Origin: a bacterium CG_4_9_14_3_um_filter_65_15
GTDB taxonomy: Bacteria > Krumholzibacteriota > Krumholzibacteriia > LZORAL124-64-63
Assembly: GCA_002790835.1 (NCBI GenBank)
Contig: PFVX01000041.1
Span: forward strand, 1 to 41,038
Direction of reading: 5' to 3'
Length of the DNA: 41,038 nt
In this document: positions 6,948 through 15,283 of the stretch, one piece after another
How positions within the stretch are numbered: the first letter of the stretch is position 1
Layout of the letters: each line of letters begins with the position of its first letter
Notes under the pieces: generated by a model
What the model saw: only the letters and a program-made list of their open reading frames with translations
Told to the model about the DNA's origin: nothing
Database searches by the model: none
Made by a program: the position numbers and the translations under genes

Positions 6948-8069
6948 CTATCTTTCACCCCTTGCCGTTGCCTCAACCGCCGCCAATAGGGTAGCGGCGG
7001 CCAAGTCGGACCCCCCGCTCAGACGCGCAACCAGGTCGGCGGCCCGAGCAATCCTCACGCCACCTCCCTCCCGGTCGCTGACTCCATCGAGGGAGACGGG
7101 CAGGGAAATCAATTCCAACAGGTCCAGAATCTTGCCCTCGCGCTCGAAGCGGCGCGGCCGGGATACGGCCAACCAATCGCAGTTCCACGTGCGTGCCAGG
7201 TCCGCCCCGGTTCCCGCAGCCGGCAAATCCGTGCCCAGTGAGACCACCATGTGCCGATGGAACCCGGCGTTTGCGGCCAGCCAGGTCTGGAACTCGGGAA
7301 ATTCCCCGAGCACCGGATCATCCAGGTCCGGGAGTTCGAACAGCACCACGTCGTAGTCGCCGAAGTGCTCCTGGCAGCTTTGCAGTTGCCGGGGATGGCG
7401 AATGACCGCGGCGTCATATCCGTGACGGGAGGCTTCGGCCTGGACGCGCGCGATGGTCCCTTCGTGTTCGGGGAAGGCGACCAGCAGCAAGACCTCCCGG
7501 CCCAGTTCCCGGAATTGGGCGCAGGTCCGGAAGACCAGTTCCTGGCGTGCGTGTCGGTCGAAGCCCAGGAAGGCATGGGAGCCGTAGAAGCCGTCCCAAT
7601 CACACTCGGCCGCGGACAACTTGCCGGTCAGCCATTTCAGGAAGGCGTCACGTTCGGTCGGTTCCTGACCGGTTTCCGCCCGGTATCGATGGGTGAGGCG
7701 CAAAACGGTCTCCCGGCTCGTGCCGAGGGATTCCAGATAAGATGTCGCCGGGGACGAAACGGGCCCGTCTTCCCTGGCGTGCACCCGTTCGAGTTCCACC
7801 TGGACGTCGGCCACAAGGTTGTCGATGCGGTCAAGTTCCGCCTGGACGGCCTGGGCCGGGGGCCCCGCTTCCGGGCGCCGGTGGATCACGGGTTTGTTTC
7901 CTTGGCCTCCAGTGCCGGGTTCACCCACCGTCACTTCCACCATTTTCTTCGTTCCCAATCCGTTGCCCATGCGGACCGCAACGGTTCGCGTACCCTGGAT
8001 CACGGCGTTCTCGCCATGGACCAGGCGGACCTTTCGGTAGGCTTCCTTCAGCGAATAGCCCGTGATCAC
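6948..8069 (-). CDS. flhF: FlhF homologue lacking all GTPase motifs (pseudo-GTPase)
   Basis: 373 residues. The N-terminal B domain (1-48) is typical FlhF: TGYSLKEAYRKVRLVHGENA, then TRTV and LGTKKMVEVTV. A helical N domain follows (about 110-160). The expected NG GTPase core is present by length and strand pattern, but the P-loop GPTGVGKTT is replaced by GSHAFLGFDRHAR (about 163-175). The G3 DTAGR is replaced by ELPDLDD (244-250), and the G4 TKxD region reads AVSRPRRF (301-308). FlhF normally uses GTP-dependent dimerisation to place the flagellum at a pole. This one cannot bind GTP in the usual way. The GTG at 8069 gives the family N-terminus and follows the flhA stop by 13 bp; an ATG at 8117 would overlap flhA by 35 bp. 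Confidence 0.88.
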   Translation of the reverse strand: MITGYSLKEAYRKVRLVHGENAVIQGTRTVAVRMGNGLGTKKMVEVTVGEPGTGGQGNKPVIHRRPEAGPPAQAVQAELDRIDNLVADVQVELERVHAREDGPVSSPATSYLESLGTSRETVLRLTHRYRAETGQEPTERDAFLKWLTGKLSAAECDWDGFYGSHAFLGFDRHARQELVFRTCAQFRELGREVLLLVAFPEHEGTIARVQAEASRHGYDAAVIRHPRQLQSCQEHFGDYDVVLFELPDLDDPVLGEFPEFQTWLAANAGFHRHMVVSLGTDLPAAGTGADLARTWNCDWLAVSRPRRFEREGKILDLLELISLPVSLDGVSDREGGGVRIARAADLVARLSGGSDLAAATLLAAVEATARGER

Positions 8070-8082
8070 CCGCGGGTTCTCT

Positions 8083-10200
8083 TCAGCTTGCGGCCGTGAA
8101 TTCCTTGCCGTGAACATTGGTCACCACCGTTCCGGTTGAATGGACCTTGGCAGCCGAGGACACTTCCGTGTAACCCATGACCGCCAGGTTGGGATAAGTC
8201 GGCTCGACAAGCCGTTTGATGAACAGCCGCATGGGCGTCGGCACCAGCAGCACCGGTGGGGTGCCTGCGGCGTACGCCGCCCGCAAGTGGCCCTCGATCT
8301 GGGACAGGAAGTCCCGCGTGAAGGCCGGATCCAGGACCACACCCTGGGCCTGTTCGCTTTGACGCGCCGCCTCCAGGAGGGTCTGTTCCGTGCCCGGATG
8401 CAGGGAGATCACGTGCAGGCTGCCGTCGCTCTCGCAGTGCAGGGCCGTGATGGAACGGGCCAGGGATTCACGCACCTTTCCGCACATGAAATCCGCCCCC
8501 ATGCCCGTGCCGCTGTAGTTGGCCAGGGTCTCCAGGATGGTCACGATGTCGCGCACCGGAATGCGCTCATGCAGCAGGGCCTTGAGCACGTTGTGCAGGG
8601 TGTTGACCGGGACCTTGTCCGGCACCAGATCCTCGATGAGGGCCGGAGCGAAATCCCGGACCGACTCGCACATGTCCTTGATGTCCTGGCGGCTGAGCAA
8701 CTCGTCGGCGTGACTGCGGATGATTTCCGAGAGGTGCGTCGCCAGCACGGCCGCCGGTTCGACCACCGTGTAGCCCTGGTGCTCGGCGTGGCTCTTGTCG
8801 TCCGGGTCGATCCACACCGCCGGCAGGTTGAAGGCGGGCTCCGTGGTGGCCTCACCCGTGAGTTCCCCCGCATCGGGCTGGGTGCTCATGGCCAGCAGTT
8901 TTTCCGGCACCAGCCTGGAGCGACCGATTTCCACGCCCTTGAGTTTGATCACGTAATCCTGTGCCCCCAGCTGGAGGTTGTCGCGCACGCGGATGGGGTG
9001 GATGAAGATCCCGAGTTCCGAGCCCACCTGCCGCCTGATGTTCCCCACCCGGTGGAGCAGGTCACCGCCACGGGCATCGTCGACCAGGGGAATCAGGCCG
9101 TAGCCGATCTCCAGTTCCAGGCGGTCCAGGACGAAAAGGTCTTCGCCCCTGAGTCCTTCGGGCTCCGCGACCCCTTCTTCCTCGGCCTGGCGAGCCTGAT
9201 CCTCGGCCTCCTCCATGTTGTCGTCGTACTTCTTCACCCGGCGGCTCATGACGGCCCCCGTCACCGCCGTGGCGACGGCGAAGAAAAGGAACGGTCCGGT
9301 CGGCAACCCCGGAATCAGGCCCAGAACCATGATGGCGCCGGCGGCCAGGTACAGGGCCTTGGCTTGCCTGAAGATCTGCAGGGTGACCGCCTGGCCCAGG
9401 TTCAGCGAACCGCTGGTCCGGGTGACGACGAGACCGGCACTGGTGGAAATCAAGAGGGCCGGAATCTGGCTCACCAAACCGTCACCAACGGTCAGCACGG
9501 TAAAGCGGGCCAGGGCTTCATGTGCCGTCATGCCCATCTGCAGCATGCCGATGATGAAACCGGCGGCGATGTTCACCACGGTGATCAGGATCCCCGCCAT
9601 GGCGTCGCCCTTGACGAACTTGCTGGCACCGTCCATGGCCCCGAAGAACTCGGCCTCGCGCGCGATCTCATCGCGGCGGTCCCGTGCCTGCTTCTCGTTG
9701 ATCAACCCGGTATTGAGGTCCGCGTCGATGGCCATCTGCTTGCCGGGCATCGCGTCCAGGGTGAATCGCGCAGCAACCTCGGCGATACGCCCGCTACCCT
9801 TGGTGATGACCATGAAATTGATGATGACCAGAATGATGAAGACGATGACGCCGATGACGTAGTTCCCCCCGACCACGAAATCTCCGAAGCTCTCGATGAC
9901 CTGCCCGGCGGAGCCCTTGCTCAGGATCAGTCGGGTCGACGCCACGTTCAGTGACAGACGCATGAGAGTCAGGATCAACAGGAGGGAGGGAAAGCTGTTG
10001 AACTGAAGGGGTTCCTTGAGATAGAGCGAAACCAGGAGCACGGTCACCGAGAAGGCGATGCTGAACGTGAGCATGAGGTCCATGAGGATCGGCGGTACGG
10101 GTACCACCATGAGGCCCAGGACCATCATGACCGCCACCGCGCTCAGGATGTTGCTGTTCGCCAGGACCAGATCCCGATCAATTACACTCTCATGCTCCAC
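8083..10200 (-). CDS. flhA: Flagellar export gate protein FlhA
   Basis: 705 residues, a usual length. About eight transmembrane segments occupy residues 15-315, including the conserved FHIPEP-family block FPSLLLILTLMRLSLNVAST and the cytoplasmic loop with DAMPGKQMAIDADLNTGLI. A linker leads to the large C-terminal cytoplasmic domain (about 360-705) that docks chaperone-substrate complexes. FlhA forms the nonameric ring of the type III export gate in the inner membrane. The start is GTG (VEHESV), preceded by AGAAGGA. It follows flhB by 20 bp and is followed by the FlhF-like gene. Confidence 0.97.
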   Translation of the reverse strand: MEHESVIDRDLVLANSNILSAVAVMMVLGLMVVPVPPILMDLMLTFSIAFSVTVLLVSLYLKEPLQFNSFPSLLLILTLMRLSLNVASTRLILSKGSAGQVIESFGDFVVGGNYVIGVIVFIILVIINFMVITKGSGRIAEVAARFTLDAMPGKQMAIDADLNTGLINEKQARDRRDEIAREAEFFGAMDGASKFVKGDAMAGILITVVNIAAGFIIGMLQMGMTAHEALARFTVLTVGDGLVSQIPALLISTSAGLVVTRTSGSLNLGQAVTLQIFRQAKALYLAAGAIMVLGLIPGLPTGPFLFFAVATAVTGAVMSRRVKKYDDNMEEAEDQARQAEEEGVAEPEGLRGEDLFVLDRLELEIGYGLIPLVDDARGGDLLHRVGNIRRQVGSELGIFIHPIRVRDNLQLGAQDYVIKLKGVEIGRSRLVPEKLLAMSTQPDAGELTGEATTEPAFNLPAVWIDPDDKSHAEHQGYTVVEPAAVLATHLSEIIRSHADELLSRQDIKDMCESVRDFAPALIEDLVPDKVPVNTLHNVLKALLHERIPVRDIVTILETLANYSGTGMGADFMCGKVRESLARSITALHCESDGSLHVISLHPGTEQTLLEAARQSEQAQGVVLDPAFTRDFLSQIEGHLRAAYAAGTPPVLLVPTPMRLFIKRLVEPTYPNLAVMGYTEVSSAAKVHSTGTVVTNVHGKEFTAAS

Positions 10201-10220
10201 GCTTCACGCATCCTTCTGGG

Positions 10221-11282
10221 TTAGGCCTTCTTCAACCGGTACACGTAGGCCAGCACCTCGGCCACGGCCTGGAACAGACTGTCGGGGATGGACTGCCCCA
10301 CCTCCACCTGACGGAAGAGGGATCGGGCCAGGAGTTTGTTCTCCAGGATCGGCACCCGCGCCTTGCGGGCGATGCCCTTGATCGTGGCCGCCAGGGTGTC
10401 CGCACCCTTGGCCACGACCACCGGTGCGGCGCTGCCCGGACTGTATTTCAGGGCCACCGCATAGTGGGTCGGGTTGGTCACCACGACATCGGCCGTCGGC
10501 ACATCCGCCAGCATGCGCTGCTGGGCCATCTTGTACTGCATGCCCTTGATCCTGGCCCGGATCTGCGGGTCACCCTCGATGTCCTTGTGCTCCTCCTTGA
10601 TCTCCTGCTTGCTCATCATGAGGTTTTCCTCGTACTGGCGTTTCTGCCAGATCCAGTCGATGAGGCCGAGCAGGGAGGCAAAGGCAAGCAGCCGGATCAT
10701 GAGCTTGATGAAGGCCCCCTGACCCAGCTTGACGATGCCGGCCAGGGACAACAATCCGGCGGAATAGAAGGACCCCATCAGCCCGTGGATGCACCCGTAG
10801 GCCAGCAACCCGATGATGCTGATCTTCACCATGTTCTTGACCAGTTCGAAGAAGGCGGTCTTCTTGAAGAACTTCTTCATACCGGCGATGGGATTGAGGG
10901 AGTCGGTCTTGAACTTCAGGGATTCGCCGCTGGCGTGGAAACCCACCTGGATGAAGTTGGCTCCGAAGGCGGCCAGGATCACGGCCAGCAGAAGCGGGGC
11001 CATGGCCTCCGCGAAAACCTTCATGTTCCCTTCCATGAGGATGCGCAGGCTCGCGCCGTTGCTCGGGGCCAGAAGCGGCGCCTCGGCGAAGAGGTAAGCC
11101 GCGTTGCTGCCCATCACGCTGGCGAAATGGCCGCCGCTGAGCACGAGGACGCTGATGCCGGTGATGAGCAGCAGGGCGCCCGTCACCTCCTGGCTGCGTG
11201 CGACTTGTCCCCTGTCCCGCGCCTCACTCCGCCGTTTCCCCGTGGCTTTTTCTGTCTTCTCGCCCGCAGGTCCGTCAGCCAT
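10221..11282 (-). CDS. flhB: Flagellar export switch protein FlhB
   Basis: 353 residues. The N-terminus has the typical EKTEKATGKRRSEARDRGQV, then four transmembrane helices (about 30-210) and a cytoplasmic domain with the autocleavage site NPTH at residues 270-273 (VVVTNPTHYAVALKY). Cleavage after Asn switches export from rod/hook to filament substrates once FliK has measured the hook. All residues needed for self-cleavage are present. The strong ribosome site GAGGAGGTG precedes the ATG. An 81-bp gap with a hairpin separates it from fliR. Confidence 0.97.
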   Translation of the reverse strand: MADGPAGEKTEKATGKRRSEARDRGQVARSQEVTGALLLITGISVLVLSGGHFASVMGSNAAYLFAEAPLLAPSNGASLRILMEGNMKVFAEAMAPLLLAVILAAFGANFIQVGFHASGESLKFKTDSLNPIAGMKKFFKKTAFFELVKNMVKISIIGLLAYGCIHGLMGSFYSAGLLSLAGIVKLGQGAFIKLMIRLLAFASLLGLIDWIWQKRQYEENLMMSKQEIKEEHKDIEGDPQIRARIKGMQYKMAQQRMLADVPTADVVVTNPTHYAVALKYSPGSAAPVVVAKGADTLAATIKGIARKARVPILENKLLARSLFRQVEVGQSIPDSLFQAVAEVLAYVYRLKKA

Positions 11283-11325
11283 TTCTCACCTCCTCGTGAC
11301 CGGTTGGTCGGTTCCGTCATGCCTG

Positions 11326-11345
11326 GGGCGGTCGCGAAACCGCCC
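11326..11345 (-). other. Small hairpin in the fliR-flhB gap
   Basis: GGGCGGT pairs with ACCGCCC (11326-11332 and 11339-11345) around a 6-nt loop in the 81-bp spacer between fliR and flhB. There is no T run, so it is more likely an RNA-stability or processing element than a terminator. Confidence 0.35.
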
Positions 11346-11363
11346 TACCTGGTTGAAAATCAT

Positions 11364-12146
11364 TCAACTGAGCGCCAGCAGGACCTCTCCCAGCTTGTCG
11401 GTCAAGCCGCTCATCAGCGAAAGGGTGATATCCCGGAAATAGACCAGGGACACCCCGAATACCATGAGTCCCACCGCAATCTTCACGGGGAACCCCACCG
11501 CCAGGATGTTCAGCTGCGGAACCGTCTTGACGACTACGCCCATGGCGCTGCTGACCAACAGCAGGATCAGGACCACCGGAGCGGCAATCCGCAAACCCAG
11601 GCTGAAAACGTCGCCGAACCTGCTGGCCAGATACCACGCTCCGGCCGGCGCGTCCGGATTCACGAACGGCGGCACCACCAGGCAGGACTGGTACATCGCC
11701 TGAATCAAGATCAGGTGGGAGCCCGACACGAAGAACAGCAGGACCGCCAGCAGGTGGTAGATGCGGCTGAGTACCGAAATCTGGGAATTGGTCATGGGGT
11801 CGTAGGCGTTGACGATGGAAAAGCCGACCTGCATGCCGGCGATGGAGCCGGCGAATTTTACGGTTTCAAACACCAGGTTGACCGTGAAGCCCAGCATGGC
11901 CCCCACCACCAGCGAACGCAGGACTTCCGCCACCAGGTTGGGCCAGGTCCAGGTAACGACAACGGTGGCGGTCTGGGCCTCAACGCTCGGTGCCAGGGAT
12001 ACCCCCAGGCAGACGGCCAGGGCGAACCTCCACAGGGGGGGAACCGTCTGCGTGTCCAGCAGGGGCATCGTGGCGGCCAACACGGCAAAGCGGATGGCCA
12101 GGGCCACCGTCACCGAGAGCAAGGCCAGATCGATCTGGAAACTCAT
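11364..12146 (-). CDS. fliR: Flagellar export channel protein FliR
   Basis: 260 residues, all-helical membrane protein with about six hydrophobic segments. It includes the conserved block GFTVNLVFETVKFAGSIAGM and, near the C-terminus, VPQLNILAVGFPVKIAVGLM, both characteristic of FliR. It forms the FliP5-FliQ4-FliR1 export channel in the inner membrane with the two proteins encoded just upstream. The gene begins 7 bp after fliQ with GAGGGG as ribosome site. Confidence 0.95.
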   Translation of the reverse strand: MSFQIDLALLSVTVALAIRFAVLAATMPLLDTQTVPPLWRFALAVCLGVSLAPSVEAQTATVVVTWTWPNLVAEVLRSLVVGAMLGFTVNLVFETVKFAGSIAGMQVGFSIVNAYDPMTNSQISVLSRIYHLLAVLLFFVSGSHLILIQAMYQSCLVVPPFVNPDAPAGAWYLASRFGDVFSLGLRIAAPVVLILLLVSSAMGVVVKTVPQLNILAVGFPVKIAVGLMVFGVSLVYFRDITLSLMSGLTDKLGEVLLALS

Positions 12147-12153
12147 GGTCCCC

Positions 12154-12417
12154 TCACATATTCGCGATGCGAGCGAACATCGCCGAGGCGAAACCCGTCA
12201 GCTGGCTGATGGCCCAGGGCAGGGTGATGATCAGCACCACGAACACCGTCAGGATCTTCGGCACGAAGGTCATGGTCATCTCGTTGATCTGGGTGGCCGC
12301 CTGGAAAATGCTGATGATCAGACCGACCATCATACCCGCAAGCAGCATGGGGCCGGCCACGAAGATGACCGTGCGCATGGCGTACTGGGCGATCTCGATG
12401 ACGGATTCAGGAGTCAT
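12154..12417 (-). CDS. fliQ: Flagellar export channel protein FliQ
   Basis: 87 residues with two transmembrane helices and the family pattern VGLIISIFQAATQINEMTMT and FVPKILTVFVVLI. FliQ supplies the outer helices of the FliPQR channel. Length, order and spacing (16 bp after fliP, 7 bp before fliR) are all standard. Confidence 0.95.
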   Translation of the reverse strand: MTPESVIEIAQYAMRTVIFVAGPMLLAGMMVGLIISIFQAATQINEMTMTFVPKILTVFVVLIITLPWAISQLTGFASAMFARIANM

Positions 12418-12433
12418 ATCCGGGTTGCACCTC

Positions 12434-13261
12434 TCAGTGGAAAGCTTCGACGAGGGACTTGACGATCAGGAACCATCCGTCCACCAGGACGAAGAGCAGA
12501 ATCTTGAACGGCAGGCTGATGAGCACCGGCGGCAGCATCATCATACCCATGGACATCAGGACCGAAGCGACGACCATGTCGATGATCAGGAAGGGGATGA
12601 ACAGCACGAAACCCATCTGGAACGCGGTCTTCAGCTCGCTGATGACGAAGCTGGGCACGACCACCAGCATGGGCAGTTCTTCCGGGGTATCGGGGGTTTC
12701 AACTCCCGTCATATCCAGGAAAAGCTGGATGTCCTTCTCGCGGACCTGGGCCAGCATGAATTCCTTCAGGGGCACCGAACCCAGTTTGAGGGCGTCTTCC
12801 TGGCTGATGTTCCCCTGGAGAAAGGGCTGCACCGCATCCTGGTTCACCCTGGTCAAGGTCGGCGACATGACGACGATCGTCAGGAAGAGGGCCAGGCCGA
12901 TGATGATCTGGTTGCCCGGAGCCGAGTTGGCCCCGATGGCCTGACGCAGAAAACCCAAAACGATCACGATGCGGGTAAAACTGGTCAGCAGGATCAGGAA
13001 GGCGGGCGCCAATGAGATCACCGTCATCAAGAGGACGATCTTCAGGGCCGAATCCATGCCCTGGGTCCCGTTCATGCCGTCGATACTGAAGGTAAGGGGG
13101 GCGCCGACAGCGTCCGGCGAAGCCTGGGTGGCCGGATCCTGTGCCCAGACCGGGCCGGCCGTCCAGGCCAGCAGGAGGATCGCCAGCACGAGGGTGATCC
13201 ACAGCCGACGCTCAGGACCCCGGCGATGATGCGATGTCGACACAGGTGCAAAATCGGACAT
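12434..13261 (-). CDS. fliP: Flagellar export channel protein FliP
   Basis: 275 residues. A cleavable signal peptide (about 1-40, hydrophobic LVLAILLLAWTAGPVWA) is followed by the FliP core: LLTSFTRIVIVLGFLRQAIG, PLKEFMLAQVREKDI, and the C-terminal helices PSFVISELKTAFQMGFVLFI and VASVLMSMGMMMLPPVLISL. It builds the core of the export channel. The frame is open to an ATG at 13327, but that codon overlaps a sigma54 promoter whose start is predicted at 13300. The ATG at 13261, with GGGA upstream and a leader of about 39 nt, is therefore the likely start. Confidence 0.95.
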   Translation of the reverse strand: MSDFAPVSTSHHRRGPERRLWITLVLAILLLAWTAGPVWAQDPATQASPDAVGAPLTFSIDGMNGTQGMDSALKIVLLMTVISLAPAFLILLTSFTRIVIVLGFLRQAIGANSAPGNQIIIGLALFLTIVVMSPTLTRVNQDAVQPFLQGNISQEDALKLGSVPLKEFMLAQVREKDIQLFLDMTGVETPDTPEELPMLVVVPSFVISELKTAFQMGFVLFIPFLIIDMVVASVLMSMGMMMLPPVLISLPFKILLFVLVDGWFLIVKSLVEAFH

Positions 13262-13311
13262 TTCACGGTCCCGGATGGGGGTTCCTGCTAAGGCCTTCAT
13301 TCCCGATAGTG

Positions 13312-13326
13312 GCAATGGCCGTGCCA
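13312..13326 (-). promoter_or_regulatory. sigma54 promoter of fliP-fliQ-fliR-flhB-flhA
   Basis: The minus strand reads TGGCACG-GCCA-TTGC, a perfect match to the core consensus with exact GG-to-GC spacing. It lies in the 222-bp gap between fliO and fliP, the widest gap inside the structural operon after the motE gap region. The predicted start is 13300. Confidence 0.85.
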
Positions 13327-13483
13327 TGCCCCTGTGGCGCAGGACCCGCCGGAGAATTTGTAACCTTTTATGAATATTGTTGTTGGGAGACCAGGCAATT
13401 TCGGCCCGGGAAACGCGGGGGGGCGATTGGTGGAGATTCTTTCAGGTGCCCGGGAAACTGGCAGGTAGCGGGAGAGCGGAATG

Positions 13484-13837
13484 TCAGCCGGAGGCTGCCC
13501 CCAAGAACCGCTTCTTGTCTCCCTCACCATGCTCGACGGCCAAGGTACCGGACTCCTCGAAAGCGGCCAGGGATTGCTGCTGGAGCTGGACCATTCCGCC
13601 GTCATGACAATAGATGTAATGGACGGTATCGAACAGTCTCAACACCTGGATTTCCCGTTTGGGACCCAGCTGCCAAACTTTCAGGAGAGCGGCGTCGCCC
13701 ACGGCCCGCCGCTTGTTGAAGCGTCCCAGCAGGCGAAGGCTCAGGAGCAACAGAGAGAAGACTACCAGCAGCCCCCCGATGGTCTGCCACCAGGAGACGC
13801 CCCCTGAAGCCACTTCCTGCAGTGCGCAAAAGGTCAT
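13484..13837 (-). CDS. fliO: Flagellar export assembly protein FliO
   Basis: 117 residues. One transmembrane helix (about 16-38, TIGGLLVVFSLLLLSLRLLG) is followed by a small cytoplasmic domain with the FliO-type LKVWQLGPKREIQVLRLFD. FliO helps assemble FliP into a stable complex. The ATG overlaps the fliN stop as TGATG, so translation is coupled. FliO is poorly conserved, so the call rests on topology plus position between fliN and fliP. Confidence 0.88.
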   Translation of the reverse strand: MTFCALQEVASGGVSWWQTIGGLLVVFSLLLLSLRLLGRFNKRRAVGDAALLKVWQLGPKREIQVLRLFDTVHYIYCHDGGMVQLQQQSLAAFEESGTLAVEHGEGDKKRFLGAASG

Positions 13838-14217
13838 CACAGCACCCTCTTGAGCCTCTCGACCCTGTTCAGCAACTTGGTGATGCGGACGGCGAAATGG
13901 TCGTCCACCACGACGACTTCTCCAGTCGCCAACAAGGCCCCGTTGACCATGATGTCCACCGGTTCGCTGGTCTGTCGCCCCAGTTCCACGACGGAACCCG
14001 CGGACAGGTTCAGCACGTCCCGGAACTTCAAGCGGGTGCGACCAAGTTCGACGGAAATCTTGAGGTTCACGTCGAGCAGCAGATCCAGGTTTCCGACGCC
14101 CTGCATCCCATTCCCCAGGTCTTCGATCAGGGACTGGGATTCCTCGTCCAGGGACCCGCCGGCAGCGATGGAGACCCCGGGGGCATCCTGTTCCAGGACG
14201 GTGGTATCGTCGCTCAT
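13837..14217 (-). CDS. fliN: Flagellar motor switch protein FliN
   Basis: 126 residues. An acidic N-terminal tail (about 1-45) precedes a SpoA domain: LLLDVNLKISVELGRTRLKF, LSAGSVVELGRQTSEPVDIM, VNGALLATGEVVVVDDHFAV and RITKLLNRVERL. FliN forms the bottom of the C-ring with FliM and also docks FliH at the export gate. It is a short FliN, not the longer FliY with a CheC-like phosphatase domain. Confidence 0.96.
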   Translation of the reverse strand: MSDDTTVLEQDAPGVSIAAGGSLDEESQSLIEDLGNGMQGVGNLDLLLDVNLKISVELGRTRLKFRDVLNLSAGSVVELGRQTSEPVDIMVNGALLATGEVVVVDDHFAVRITKLLNRVERLKRVL

Positions 14218-14221
14218 TGCA

Positions 14222-15241
14222 TTACTCCTTGGTCAGTTGTCTCGTAAGTTTCACGGCCCGATTCTGGCCCAGACGACCGGCCTCTCCCAACCATGCGTCC
14301 GCACCCTCAACCTGGATCCGCAAAGGCGCTTCCACGGCCTGGGCCAAGTGCAGGACATCCCCCACCCGGAGATTCATGATTTCCTCGAGGTTTGTGTCGA
14401 TTTCCCCAAGCGTGGCAACGAGTTCACTGCTCGTGCCCCGCACCATGTCCATGATCCGGCGCCGGTCATCACGCATCTCTTCGGAAGTGCGCAGTTCCCT
14501 GGCTCCCTGGGGATCGAAGACATCCTTGACCGTCCCGAAGGCAGACAGGGGAAATACCAGTTCCACCGGCGACTCCACGGTGTTCAGCTGGATCTTGAAG
14601 TTCATGACGATGATGTTCTCGCCCTCGGCCGCCCCGCCCAGGTAGTTGGGATTGTTCTCCAGGGCGACAAAAGACGGCTCCAGTTCGACGAGCTTGCCTG
14701 CGGCCTTGCGCAGGATCTCCGTGAAACGATTGACCAGACCGGCGCCGATGCCGCGTTCGATTTCCGTGAATTCCCGCACCGTGTCTTCCGGCACGGGGAC
14801 TCCACCCATGAGCTTCTTCATGAAGATGAAGCACAGACCCAGGTCCAGGTGGACCAGGCAACTTCCCTTCAGGGGGGGCAGGTTCACCAGGGCCACGCAG
14901 GTCGGCTGATCGAGGCCGGCCAGGTAATCCCCGTAGGTGCGCAGGGTCAAGCCGGTGAAATCGACCTGCATGCTCATGCGCAACAGGCTCGTGAAATCGA
15001 TGGTTGCGATCTTTCCGAAACCCTCCCCGACCGAGCGGAGGTTCCGCTCGAAATTGCGGGAGAGGTTGTGGGGGCTGTTGAAGTCGTAGGGCTTGGGTCC
15101 CTCGAGATGTTCGTCGGCGCTGGAGTCGGCGTTGAGAACATCATCGAGATCGGCACCGATGCTCCCACCATCGTCAAGGAGCTCCTCGGCTTCGCCGATG
15201 GCGGCATCCAGATCCAGGCTGTCGAATTCTTCGTTGCTCAT
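14222..15241 (-). CDS. fliM: Flagellar motor switch protein FliM
   Basis: 339 residues. The N-terminal segment is SNEEFDSLDLDAA, only loosely like the usual CheY-P-binding LSQxEIDALL. The CheC-like middle domain (about 45-240) includes FGKIATIDFTSLLRMSMQVD and the GGVPVPEDTVREFTEIERGI block. A C-terminal SpoA domain follows (LRVGDVLHLAQAVEAPLRIQ). FliM links CheY signalling to the C-ring. The ATG at 15241 is preferred over a GTG two codons upstream because GGGGTGA then sits at a suitable distance. Four bases separate it from fliN. Confidence 0.95.
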   Translation of the reverse strand: MSNEEFDSLDLDAAIGEAEELLDDGGSIGADLDDVLNADSSADEHLEGPKPYDFNSPHNLSRNFERNLRSVGEGFGKIATIDFTSLLRMSMQVDFTGLTLRTYGDYLAGLDQPTCVALVNLPPLKGSCLVHLDLGLCFIFMKKLMGGVPVPEDTVREFTEIERGIGAGLVNRFTEILRKAAGKLVELEPSFVALENNPNYLGGAAEGENIIVMNFKIQLNTVESPVELVFPLSAFGTVKDVFDPQGARELRTSEEMRDDRRRIMDMVRGTSSELVATLGEIDTNLEEIMNLRVGDVLHLAQAVEAPLRIQVEGADAWLGEAGRLGQNRAVKLTRQLTKE

Positions 15242-15283
15242 GATCACCCCGCGCCCGCACCTGCCGGCGACTGGTCCGGCGTC

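Noticed and set aside
8140-9954. A 604-codon open frame on the plus strand opposite flhA
   Set aside because: It is rich in His, Gln, Asp and Gly and mirrors the codon pattern of flhA; a shadow of the real gene. The same applies to other long plus-strand frames opposite fliF, fliG, fliK and the kinase genes.
14217-14330. TGGAAGC-GCCT-TTGC inside fliM, upstream of fliN
   Set aside because: The -24 box is weak, it lies in coding sequence, and fliN is only 4 bp from fliM with normal coupling.
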